The notes under the pieces are model-generated. The model ran no database searches, was not told the origin of the DNA, and saw only the letters and a program-made list of their open reading frames with translations. From Bacteroidales bacterium UBA3724 (GTDB taxonomy: Bacteria > Bacteroidota > Bacteroidia > Bacteroidales > P3), in the NCBI GenBank assembly GCA_002371315.1, contig DFHL01000007.1, forward strand, positions 31,701 through 50,048: 18,348 nt of DNA, given 5' to 3'. Position 1 is the stretch's first letter; every line of letters starts with the position of its first letter. Shown in pieces: positions 6,952 through 14,062 of this stretch. Both the position numbers and the translations under genes were made by a program.

Positions 6952-8613
6952 ATGTTACGTACTCTACATATAGAAAACTACGCACTCATACAACAGAGTG
7001 ACATCGACTTCGACGGTGGCTTTGTGGCTATCACTGGCGAAACGGGTGCCGGCAAGTCCATAATGCTCGGCGCCTTAGGTCTGCTGCTTGGCCAACGCGC
7101 CGACAGCAAGGTCCTTTATGACAGCACCCTCAAATGCGTTGTCGAAGCTCAATTCGACACGGCAGCCCTCAATCTTGGCGAGATGTTTGCCGACAACGAT
7201 GTCGACTACAGCGACGACGGCATCGTCATACTTCGCCGTGAAATCCTTCCCAGCGGCAAATCACGCGCATTCGTCAACGACACGCCCGTCCAGTTGCCTT
7301 TCCTGCGCCAGCTTGGAGCCTCTCTGATCGACATACATTCCCAGCACGCAACCTTGCTGCTTGGCGACAGCACTTTCCAGACCTCGCTGCTCGACAGTAT
7401 GGCTGCCGACCACAAGCAGCTTGCAGAATACCGTGACTCGCTGCGGCAATATACAAGCTTGAAACACAAACTGGAAGACCTTATCGCCACCGAGCAGCAG
7501 AACCGCAAGGATTACGACTACAACAAGTTCCTTTTCGACGAACTGGAACAGGCCAACCTCAGCGACGGCGAACAGGAGGAATTGGAGCAGGAAGCCTCGA
7601 TCCTGGCCAATGCTGAAGGCATCAAACAGGCTCTGTCGCAGGCTGTGGAACTGTGCGACGGCGAGGAGGATTCAGCCTTGCAGCGCCTCAATGCCGCCAA
7701 GACTATGGTTGCCAAAGTGGCTGACTGCCACAAGGAAATCGACCAGCTGAACGAACGCTTCGAATCGGCGGTTATAGAGTTGCGCGACATTGTCAGCTCG
7801 CTTGAGGCCATCGGCGAAGACATCAATTTCTCTCCCGAGCGGCAGCAGCAGGTGGACGACAGGCTTGACCTCGTCTATCGTCTGCAGAAGAAGCACAATG
7901 TCGCTACCGTGTCCGAACTGCTGGAGATTCAGCGCCAGCTGGACGGCAAACTTGGTGAGGCAGGCAGCATTGAACATCAGATTAAAGAGGTGATGGAAGC
8001 CGTAGATAAGACTTTCAATGAGTTGCAACACAAGGCAGATACCCTGACCCAATGCCGACGTAAAGCTGCCAGCCAACTCGAAAAACAAATCGCTCCTCTG
8101 CTCGGCGACCTTGGACTTGCCAATGCCACCCTCAAGGCCGACATACAAACCCTGCCGGACTATGGTCCGCTTGGAAACAACAATGTGCAGCTGCTTTTCA
8201 ACGCCAACAAGGGCGGCCAGCTTCGCGAGCTGTCCAAGGTGGCATCCGGCGGTGAAATGTCTCGCCTGATGCTGGCAATCAAGGCCCTGACATCGCATTC
8301 GCGACTTTTGCCCACAATCATATTCGATGAGATAGATGCGGGCATTTCTGGCGACATTTCGGTAAAAGTGGGACGTATTATGCAGCGTATGGCTCAGGGA
8401 ATGCAGGTCATTGCCATCACTCATCTGCCGCAGATTGCCGCACGTGCTGCACAGCATTACAAAGTATACAAAGACGACGGCGCTGGCCGCACAACATCCA
8501 GAATACGACAACTCAACGCTGACGAACGCCGTCGCGAAGTCGCCGTAATGCTCTCGTCCGACCCGCCTTCGCCGGCAGCTCTCCAAACCGCCTCTGAACT
8601 GATGGCGGAATAA
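6952..8613 (+). CDS. recN: DNA repair protein RecN
   Basis: An SMC-like ATPase that acts early in double-strand-break repair, holding DNA ends or sister DNA together with RecA. The 553-residue length is normal. The N-terminus MLRTLHIENYALI is typical of the family and fixes the start. The Walker A loop is GETGAGKS (29-36). A coiled-coil-rich middle spans about 150-370 with many Glu, Gln and Lys residues. The ABC signature is SGGEMSR (432-438), and Walker B is TIIFDEIDAGISG (455-467) with Asp459 and Glu460. The D/H-loop region ITHLPQIAA follows. It lies 13 bases after sufS and 25 before the M23 gene. No LexA-type box was recognised. Confidence 0.97.
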   Translation: MLRTLHIENYALIQQSDIDFDGGFVAITGETGAGKSIMLGALGLLLGQRADSKVLYDSTLKCVVEAQFDTAALNLGEMFADNDVDYSDDGIVILRREILPSGKSRAFVNDTPVQLPFLRQLGASLIDIHSQHATLLLGDSTFQTSLLDSMAADHKQLAEYRDSLRQYTSLKHKLEDLIATEQQNRKDYDYNKFLFDELEQANLSDGEQEELEQEASILANAEGIKQALSQAVELCDGEEDSALQRLNAAKTMVAKVADCHKEIDQLNERFESAVIELRDIVSSLEAIGEDINFSPERQQQVDDRLDLVYRLQKKHNVATVSELLEIQRQLDGKLGEAGSIEHQIKEVMEAVDKTFNELQHKADTLTQCRRKAASQLEKQIAPLLGDLGLANATLKADIQTLPDYGPLGNNNVQLLFNANKGGQLRELSKVASGGEMSRLMLAIKALTSHSRLLPTIIFDEIDAGISGDISVKVGRIMQRMAQGMQVIAITHLPQIAARAAQHYKVYKDDGAGRTTSRIRQLNADERRREVAVMLSSDPPSPAALQTASELMAE

Positions 8614-8638
8614 CGCTTTTCTATATTAGACCATTTGT

Positions 8639-10363
8639 ATGATTCTGATTTTATTTTTGTTAATATCCATAACTGCATTCTGCCAGACACCGCAGACCTT
8701 CCAAGGAACGAAGATCGCTGCCCCCGAATGCTACGCCACTCTGCCCGTTCGTCTGCCCGTCTCTATGGCTGGCGGCTTTGGCGAGATACGTCCCAATCAT
8801 TTCCATAGCGGGCTCGACCAGCGTACAGGTGGCAAGGAGGGCGAGCGCGTCTACGCTCCCAACGACGGCTACGTCTCGCGCATCAACATTTCGGCCTGGG
8901 GCGGTGGCAAAGTGTTGTATATCACCCATCCCGACGGCTATCGCACCGTCTATATGCACCTCAGCCAGTTTTGTGGCGAAATCGGGCAGTTTGTCAATGA
9001 CTATCAGTACAATAATCACGTCTATGCCTTCGATGTCGAGCTGCCCAAGGATTCCATTCGCGTCACCAAGGGACAGCTGGTCGCCCTTACTGGCAATACC
9101 GGCGGTTCCGCAGGGCCTCACCTGCACTACGAAATACGCCTTGCCGAAAACGACCAACCCATCAACCCGCTACTTTTCGGCATCCCCTACAACGACCTGA
9201 TTGCGCCGACAATAGCAGGCATCAAACTCTATCCCGCCGACGCGGGCACCACCCTCGACGGCAAAAACAAGACACTTACTTTTCTTGCCAAGCAGTTGCC
9301 GATGTACGATACCATCGACGTCAGTGGACGCTTCTATACTGGCATCTACACCTACGACCAGCACGAACCCGGCTCGCGAAACAAGAACGGCATCCACCGC
9401 ATCGACATCTTCGTCGACGACTCGCTGTTCTATGTCTACACCATCCCAACTTTCGTCTTCGACGAGACGCGGGCCATCAATGCCATCATCGACTATCCAC
9501 ACTACCAGCGCACCCGCGAATACTACATCATCACTCGTCATCTGCGCGGCGACCGCAACAATTTCAGCACCGCCTATCGCGACGGCGGCTACATCTGCTT
9601 TAACGACACACTGATACATAAAATCCAATACCGTTCCAGCGACCACAAAGGCAACTACGCGCAGCAGACACTTTATCTGCGCTCCACCCCCCAAGGAAAA
9701 CAGGCGCAAAATGCCACGCCACCGTCGATTTCAGCCACAGGCGATCCGATAACCTACTTCAAGCACTTCAGGCTTCGCCAGGACAACTTCTCCGTCAGCA
9801 TCCCGCCCTATACGGTCTACGACAACGACCACCTTTCGTATCGGCGCAGCAAAGACCCGCTTTCGCTCACCGACCGGCATCATATCGGCCTGGTACGTAA
9901 TCCGTTGCCACCGCACCAAAGCTTCGATCTATGGATTGATCTCCCTGACGGCATCGACCAAAACCTGCTGGACAAACTCACGGTGGTCTGCATCAACGGC
10001 AACAATGTCAGTGCTTTGCCCACCACCATTCAGGATACCTGCCTGCACGCCGTTTCGCGCTCTTTCGGCAGTTTCGCCATCCGCATCGACACTGTTGCAC
10101 CAACCGTCAAACCGCTCAATTTCAGCAGCGGCAAGACCCTCAAAGCAGGCAAAATCACCGTAAAGATTGACGACAACCTTACAGGCATCGTCTCCTACGA
10201 CTGCTTCATCAACGGTCAGTGGCACGTCGCCGAGCACGACGGAAAGACATCCACACTCACCGTCGACGCAAGCCACCTGCGCAAAGGGCAGAACACCGTT
10301 ACCTTCCGCGTCGCCGACGCCGTGGGCAACACTACACAAAAAAACTGGAAAATAAACCGCTAA
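8639..10363 (+). CDS. Secreted M23-family metallopeptidase
   Basis: A 574-residue exported protein. The N-terminus (1-15) is a hydrophobic signal or anchor. A Cys follows at 15, but the preceding Phe makes a lipobox doubtful. The LytM/M23 domain spans about 35-180, with zinc ligands HSGLD (His56, Asp60) and GPHLHYE (His161, His163), and also YMHL (His107). All the usual active-site residues are present, so it is likely an active peptidoglycan endopeptidase of the periplasm. About 390 further residues form beta-rich regions; the last 75, ending FRVADAVGNTTQKNWKINR, resemble an Ig-like bacterial domain. This long architecture is common in Bacteroidales. It lies in the operon between recN and aroK. 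Confidence 0.92.
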   Translation: MILILFLLISITAFCQTPQTFQGTKIAAPECYATLPVRLPVSMAGGFGEIRPNHFHSGLDQRTGGKEGERVYAPNDGYVSRINISAWGGGKVLYITHPDGYRTVYMHLSQFCGEIGQFVNDYQYNNHVYAFDVELPKDSIRVTKGQLVALTGNTGGSAGPHLHYEIRLAENDQPINPLLFGIPYNDLIAPTIAGIKLYPADAGTTLDGKNKTLTFLAKQLPMYDTIDVSGRFYTGIYTYDQHEPGSRNKNGIHRIDIFVDDSLFYVYTIPTFVFDETRAINAIIDYPHYQRTREYYIITRHLRGDRNNFSTAYRDGGYICFNDTLIHKIQYRSSDHKGNYAQQTLYLRSTPQGKQAQNATPPSISATGDPITYFKHFRLRQDNFSVSIPPYTVYDNDHLSYRRSKDPLSLTDRHHIGLVRNPLPPHQSFDLWIDLPDGIDQNLLDKLTVVCINGNNVSALPTTIQDTCLHAVSRSFGSFAIRIDTVAPTVKPLNFSSGKTLKAGKITVKIDDNLTGIVSYDCFINGQWHVAEHDGKTSTLTVDASHLRKGQNTVTFRVADAVGNTTQKNWKINR

Positions 10364-10374
10364 CGCATTCATTT

Positions 10375-10890
10375 ATGCGCATCTACCTCATAGGCTACAG
10401 CTACAGCGGCAAAACTACCCTTGCCCGCGATGCCGCCCGCTTGCTCGGCTGGCAGTATTTCGACACCGACAAAGCCATCGAAATCAAATACCACACCTCA
10501 ATCTCCACCTTCTTCAGCCACTATGGCGAGCAGGCTTTCCGCATCATCGAACGGCAAATACTGCAAAGCACAGCCCAAATCGACAACGCCATCATATCCA
10601 CCGGCGGCGGAACGCCCTGCAACGACGACAACATACGCTTCATTCTCCAGCACGGCACCGCCGTCCACCTGCAGATGAGCGTCGACGACATAATGCAGCG
10701 CATCGCACACGCGCGCCGCTCGCGCCCGCTGCTGAAAGACAAAACACCCGAACAGGTGCGCGAATACATAACCGAGCAACTCCAGCTGCGGCTGCCATAC
10801 TACAACCAGGCGCAACTGACGCTGCCAGCCTTCAACGCCAATGCCCAACAACTCGTCGACCTGCTGACAAAAACAGAGGTGTTGCGTTAG
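10375..10890 (+). CDS. aroK: Shikimate kinase
   Basis: Phosphorylates shikimate at the 3-hydroxyl with ATP, step five of the shikimate pathway; cytoplasmic, 171 residues as usual. The P-loop is GYSYSGKT (7-14), DTD with Asp32 binds shikimate, Arg56 lies in GEQAFRIIE, STGGGTP (75-81) is the glycine-rich substrate loop, SRPLL (116-120) holds the lid Arg117, and Arg139 in LRLPYY closes the domain. The ATG at 10375 is chosen because the P-loop follows at the normal distance; the open frame extends upstream only by overlapping the M23 gene. It is the last gene of the operon, 11 bases after the M23 stop. The other shikimate gene of the window, aroQ, is 7 kb away in a different unit. Confidence 0.95.
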   Translation: MRIYLIGYSYSGKTTLARDAARLLGWQYFDTDKAIEIKYHTSISTFFSHYGEQAFRIIERQILQSTAQIDNAIISTGGGTPCNDDNIRFILQHGTAVHLQMSVDDIMQRIAHARRSRPLLKDKTPEQVREYITEQLQLRLPYYNQAQLTLPAFNANAQQLVDLLTKTEVLR

Positions 10891-10929
10891 TGGGTTTTGT
10901 ATTCAAATCAATACCTTGCGATTCAGCTT

Positions 10930-11739
10930 TTAATTGTTTAAATCCCTGACCGGGAAATTGAAATAGGTGTCAGGGTATGGCTCGTTGCGCAGCGTGAAGT
11001 GCCACCACTCTGTGGCAAGCGGACGGAACCCGTGGCGCAGCATTGCGTTGCGCAGCGTCATACGGTTACGGAACTGCTCGGCCGTGATGGTGTCGTTCTG
11101 TCGGTAGCGTCCCGTTGCGGGGTCGCAGCCACATCCGGGATGGCTTTCCGGCCCGAACCAGTCGAACGTGCCGCCCATATCCACCTCCTTGCCAGTCCGC
11201 ATATCAAAGAGCGTCAAATCTACCGTCGAACCGCGCGAATGGCCGCTCCTCGACGCTATATACCCAAGTTGGAACAGCCTGCGGCGGTCGACGTTGGGAT
11301 AGAAATAGCGTCGCATCAGCGTGTCGCTAACGTTGCGGTTCCAGCGTACAAAATGGTCCACAGCCATTTGCGGCCGGTAGGCATCGAAAATCTTCAACCT
11401 ATAACCCTGAGCCACAAGCTCGTCGCTGACGCGTAGCAGGCTGTCGGCCGCGCGCCGCGACAGCAGTGCTGTGGGCTGCAGGTAGCCGTCGATGCGGCTG
11501 CCCACAAAGTTGTACGTCCCGAAATAGCGTATTTCCAGAATGGCATCGGGCACAACATCGGCAAGGTTGACAAAACCGTAGATGCCCGCGGTGTCGTATT
11601 CCTCCACAGTCACTTCGCTGCTGTCCTCAATCCTGATGGGCACCGTGCCGACAGGCATTTGCGGCCCGCTTTCCCTGCAGGCAAAAATAAGAGCGCAAAA
11701 CACTGCAACCCACAGCTTTCCAGTCTTTATATTTGGCAT
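10930..11739 (-). CDS. D-alanyl-D-alanine dipeptidase, VanX/M15D type, lipoprotein
   Basis: A zinc dipeptidase of 269 residues. The N-terminus (KLWVAVFCALIFAC) is a lipoprotein signal with likely acylated Cys21. The active site matches VanX: substrate-binding Arg122 in FDAYRP, SGHSRGSTVDLTL with zinc ligands His167 and Asp174 seven apart, and EWWHF with the base Glu244 and ligand His247 three apart. It probably cleaves D-Ala-D-Ala or similar peptides in the envelope, recycling cell-wall material; being membrane-anchored it is not an obvious vancomycin-resistance gene, and no vanH or vanA is near. It converges with aroK (39-base gap) and is divergent from the Na/Pi cotransporter. The sequence ESHPGCGCDP (198-207) contains two close cysteines of unknown role. 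Confidence 0.9.
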   Translation of the reverse strand: MPNIKTGKLWVAVFCALIFACRESGPQMPVGTVPIRIEDSSEVTVEEYDTAGIYGFVNLADVVPDAILEIRYFGTYNFVGSRIDGYLQPTALLSRRAADSLLRVSDELVAQGYRLKIFDAYRPQMAVDHFVRWNRNVSDTLMRRYFYPNVDRRRLFQLGYIASRSGHSRGSTVDLTLFDMRTGKEVDMGGTFDWFGPESHPGCGCDPATGRYRQNDTITAEQFRNRMTLRNAMLRHGFRPLATEWWHFTLRNEPYPDTYFNFPVRDLNN

Positions 11740-11815
11740 CCTAATAAATATAGAATAATAATCAAATTCAAAAAAACTTACACTAACACATTAACGCACA
11801 AACACATTCATTATT

Positions 11816-11876
11816 GTAACATTTCCGTAACAAATGCGAAACAATATCTTAACCGAATCTTAACCGAAATGTAACC
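11816..11876 (+). promoter_or_regulatory. Six 11-base-spaced TAAC repeats, candidate Pho box
   Basis: Hexamers begin at 11816 (GTAACA), 11827 (GTAACA), 11838 (GAAACA), 11849 (TTAACC), 11860 (TTAACC) and 11871 (GTAACC): exactly 11 bases apart, with AAC invariant in all six and C or T always preceding. The array ends 20 bases before the -7 box, overlapping the -33 position. Direct repeats of 11-base period are the form of PhoB-family sites, including the cyanobacterial CTTAACC type. The gene downstream is a phosphate transporter, so regulation by a PhoB-like activator is a strong inference. Confidence 0.7.
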
Positions 11877-11896
11877 GCTTTTAGCGGCGCGCTGTG

Positions 11897-11904
11897 TAAT
11901 TTTG
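11897..11904 (+). promoter_or_regulatory. -7 box of the Na/Pi cotransporter promoter
   Basis: TAATTTTG fits TAnnTTTG and is followed by GC. No TTTG stands 19-21 bases upstream; that place is taken by the last 11-base repeat, as expected for an activator-dependent promoter. The start codon at 11932 leaves a leader of about 20 bases. Confidence 0.7.
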
Positions 11905-11931
11905 CATCCAGAAACAAAAAACAGAAACGAA

Positions 11932-13611
11932 ATGGGTTTTACAGACATCTTGATGATTATCATTAATTTCGCCGGTGCGCTGGCAGTGTTCCTCTTCGCT
12001 ATGAAAATGATGAGCGAAGGCCTGCAGAAAGCCGCCGGAAGCAAAATGCGTGCCATCCTGGGCCGCATCACTGGCAATCCCCTGAGCGGCATCCTCACCG
12101 GCACCGTCGTCACTGCCGTCATCCAGTCGTCGTCGGCAACCACCGTGATGGTCGTAAGTTTCGTCAACGCCGGCCTGCTCTCGCTCAGCGGTGCCGTCGC
12201 CGTCATTATGGGTGCCAACATCGGTACCACGGCCACGGCCTGGATCATCGCCCTGCTGGGCCTCGGCGAAGGGTCGGGGACCTTCTCGCTTCCGATGCTG
12301 CTGGCCGCCATCAGCCTTTTCTTCATTTTTTCGAAACGTGAATCTCTAAAGCCTGTAGGCGAGACGGTTATCGGCCTGGCGCTGCTGCTGGTGGGTATGG
12401 AGCTTCTGCAGGGCGCGATGCCCAATCTTGAGCAGTATCCGGGTCTGCTCGAAGGCATTGCCTCGCTCAGCGGCTTCGGTTTCTGGTCCATACTGCTGTT
12501 CATCGTCATCGGAACCGTGCTCACCTGCCTTGTCCAGTCGTCGTCGGCAATGATGGCCATCACGCTGCTGATGTGCTACAACGGTATGCTCGGCACCGAA
12601 ATGGCAATAGCCCTCGTTATGGGCCAGAACATCGGTACCACCATCACGGCCAACATTGCCGCCGCCGTGGCCAACACAGCCGGCAAGCGTGCCGCGCGTG
12701 CCCACCTGGTGTTCAACGTCGTCGGCGTGCTGGTCACACTGGCTCTCTTCCGTCCAATCGTCACGCTGGTCCAATCCGTCTATCCCGCCGATGTGCCTAT
12801 GGCCATCACCCTGTTCCACACGCTGTTCAACGTCGGCAACACCGTCCTGCTTGCCTGGTTCATACCCCAGATCCTGTGGCTGGTGGACCGTATGGTGCCC
12901 GAAGCCAAAGAGGGTGCCGGCAAGGAGCGTAAAGACGAGTACCACCTCACCTACATCAGCGGCGGCACCGTGTCGACCGCCGAGCTCAACCTGCAGTCGG
13001 CCAAGAAAGAGCTGCAGCTCTTCTCGAAAGAGGTGCTCAAGATGTACGCCCTGCTGCCGGGTCTGCGCACCGCCAACAGCGAAAAGGCCTTCGATGCCAT
13101 ACTGAAGCAAATATCCCAGTACGAGGAACTTACCGACCGTATGGACCGCGAAATCACCGACTTCCTCACCGCTGTGGGCAGCGGCGGACTGAGCCAGCAC
13201 GCCTCGATACGCGTGAGTTCGATGCTGCGCATTAGCGACAACCTTGAAAGCATAGGCGACACCATCTTCCAAATCGCGCAGACGCGCAAGAACAAGCGCG
13301 AGGATGCTGTCCATTTCAGCGACCACCTCAACGCCAACCTTGAGCAGATGACCGCCGCCGTGCAGAATGCCCTTGCGGTGATGGACAACAATCTGGCCGA
13401 CTTCGACAACGCCGACCTGCGTGCCGCCAACGATGCCGAAAATGCCGTCAACACGCTGCGCGACCGCCTGCGCGCCGAGCACATCGAGGCCCTGAAGACG
13501 GGCAAATACAACTATGCCGTCGGCAACGCCTACAGCAGCCTCTATGCCCAGTACGAAAAACTCGCCGACCACGTCATCAACGTCAGCGAGGCCATCAAGA
13601 ACGACGCCTGA
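11932..13611 (+). CDS. Na/Pi cotransporter family protein with C-terminal PhoU-like domain
   Basis: A 559-residue inner-membrane transporter of the PNaS (SLC34/NptA-like) family, importing phosphate with sodium. The two inverted repeat units each carry the signature: QSSSA (65-69) with GANIGTT (94-100), and QSSSA (202-206) with GQNIGTT (231-237). About eight hydrophobic segments fill residues 8-320. The C-terminal part (about 355-555) is helical and PhoU-like, typical of the long bacterial members and thought to gate transport. The ATG at 11932 is chosen over an upstream in-frame TTG at 11902, because that TTG lies inside the -7 box. The candidate Pho box directly upstream suggests induction by phosphate starvation. 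Confidence 0.93.
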   Translation: MGFTDILMIIINFAGALAVFLFAMKMMSEGLQKAAGSKMRAILGRITGNPLSGILTGTVVTAVIQSSSATTVMVVSFVNAGLLSLSGAVAVIMGANIGTTATAWIIALLGLGEGSGTFSLPMLLAAISLFFIFSKRESLKPVGETVIGLALLLVGMELLQGAMPNLEQYPGLLEGIASLSGFGFWSILLFIVIGTVLTCLVQSSSAMMAITLLMCYNGMLGTEMAIALVMGQNIGTTITANIAAAVANTAGKRAARAHLVFNVVGVLVTLALFRPIVTLVQSVYPADVPMAITLFHTLFNVGNTVLLAWFIPQILWLVDRMVPEAKEGAGKERKDEYHLTYISGGTVSTAELNLQSAKKELQLFSKEVLKMYALLPGLRTANSEKAFDAILKQISQYEELTDRMDREITDFLTAVGSGGLSQHASIRVSSMLRISDNLESIGDTIFQIAQTRKNKREDAVHFSDHLNANLEQMTAAVQNALAVMDNNLADFDNADLRAANDAENAVNTLRDRLRAEHIEALKTGKYNYAVGNAYSSLYAQYEKLADHVINVSEAIKNDA

Positions 13612-13643
13612 AACAAACTCTTCCCTTCAACAAAACATCAGCC

Positions 13644-13681
13644 AGCGGGTGGCGAGCCTTATCGAAGGCCTGCCACCCGCT
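13644..13681. repeat. GC-rich hairpin, head of cassette 1
   Basis: AGCGGGTGGC (13644-13653) pairs perfectly with GCCACCCGCT (13672-13681), and inside it GCCTT (13656-13660) pairs with AAGGC (13665-13669) around the loop ATCG. Only one A-C mismatch and one G-T wobble interrupt 16 pairs. It begins 33 bases after the transporter stop and could act as an RNA 3' end, but there is no T-run after it. Confidence 0.85.
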
Positions 13682-13796
13682 CCGCTATTTCAACGTTTGT
13701 TCAACGTTCGTTCAACGTTATTTCTTCGATGCGCAATCGAAGAAATAACGGCGAAATAACGAAGAAGTAACGATGAAATAACGGCGAAATGGCCTT
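13645..13796. repeat. Composite repeat cassette 1 (152 bases)
   Basis: The head (13645-13691) is followed by a body of nine 11-base units (13692-13790) and a GGCCTT tail. Units 1-3 are AACGTT-type and end TTC; units 6-9 are AACGnnGAA-type. A perfect 15-base inverted repeat, CGTTATTTCTTCGAT (13716-13730) against 13736-13750, with loop GCGCA, forms its centre. Cassette 2 follows directly with the same total length. Confidence 0.8.
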
Positions 13797-13948
13797 GCGG
13801 GTGGCGAGCCTCATCGAAGGCCTGCCCCCCGCTCCGTTATTTCGACCATCGTTCGACCATTGTTTAACCATCGTTCGACCATCGTTCTACCATTTTAAAT
13901 GGTTAAACGATGGTCGAACGATGGTTGAACAATGGTCGAAATGGCAGG
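13797..13948. repeat. Composite repeat cassette 2 (152 bases)
   Basis: The head (13797-13843) matches the head of cassette 1 at 44 of 47 positions. The body (13844-13942) again has nine 11-base units: five of GACCATCGTTC type, then four of the inverted ATGGTCGAACG type. Only about 49 of 99 body positions match cassette 1 in register. Both bodies start after TATTTC and end in GAAATGG, 152 bases apart. Confidence 0.8.
13852..13940. repeat. 89-base near-perfect palindrome in cassette 2
   Basis: The arms 13852-13895 and 13897-13940 are complementary at 41 of 44 positions around a single central base (13896). Each arm is four 11-base units. As DNA it could extrude as a cruciform; as RNA it would form one long rod. 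Such long palindromes are normally unstable in bacteria unless kept by selection or recently made. Confidence 0.85.
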
Positions 13949-14031
13949 GCAGATGGCTTGTGGTTTGCTGTGCGGTTTGCCGATTCGGGTTGTCGCTTTT
14001 GCCTCTTGCGGCCGGGTTCCTCTTTTTTTCG

Positions 14032-14039
14032 TAACTTTG
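14032..14039 (+). promoter_or_regulatory. -7 box of the fucosidase promoter
   Basis: TAACTTTG is a perfect match to TAnnTTTG. A TTG at 14006-14008 is 23 bases upstream, slightly farther than the usual -33 spacing. It follows a T-tract (14022-14029) and lies about 80 bases beyond the repeat cassettes. Confidence 0.65.
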
Positions 14040-14062
14040 CATCTTGCAAAAAGGTGCAAAAA

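Larger units (their letters stand above)
13612..14062. other. 451-base gene-free region filled with structured repeats
   Basis: Between the transporter stop and the fucosidase start there is no convincing gene. It holds a spacer of about 32 bases, two tandem 152-base cassettes (13645-13948), about 80 bases without obvious structure, and the fucosidase promoter. Two open frames of about 80 codons cross it, but 11-base repeats shift through all three frames and make coding improbable. Confidence 0.8.

Noticed and set aside
10899..10914. Bidirectional terminator between aroK and the dipeptidase
   Set aside because: GTATT/AATAC with a six-base loop is only five A/T-rich pairs and lacks a good T-run; too weak to call.
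10930..11739. Vancomycin resistance gene
   Set aside because: VanX-like active site but lipoprotein signal and no vanH/vanA/vanR/vanS neighbours.
11902..11931. TTG start at 11902 for the Na/Pi cotransporter
   Set aside because: The codon lies inside the -7 promoter box, so it would not be in the transcript; ATG 11932 starts right before the first membrane helix.
12346..13572. 408-codon open frame on the minus strand opposite the transporter
   Set aside because: Antisense to a clear Na/Pi cotransporter; low-complexity Gly/Val/His-rich translation.
13689..13940. CRISPR array
   Set aside because: Repeats are 11 bases long, contiguous, imperfect and in both orientations; there are no unique spacers and no cas genes.
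13841..13940. Further Pho boxes in cassette 2, because of the 11-base period and one TTTAACC unit
   Set aside because: Only one forward unit carries TAACC, the others are CGACC; the set is an inverted array and is not placed at a core promoter, unlike 11816-11876.
13789..14034. 81-codon open frame across cassette 2
   Set aside because: It runs through 11-base repeats in shifting frames and then into the promoter region; no domain-like composition. The shared 15-residue head peptide is noted separately as a finding.
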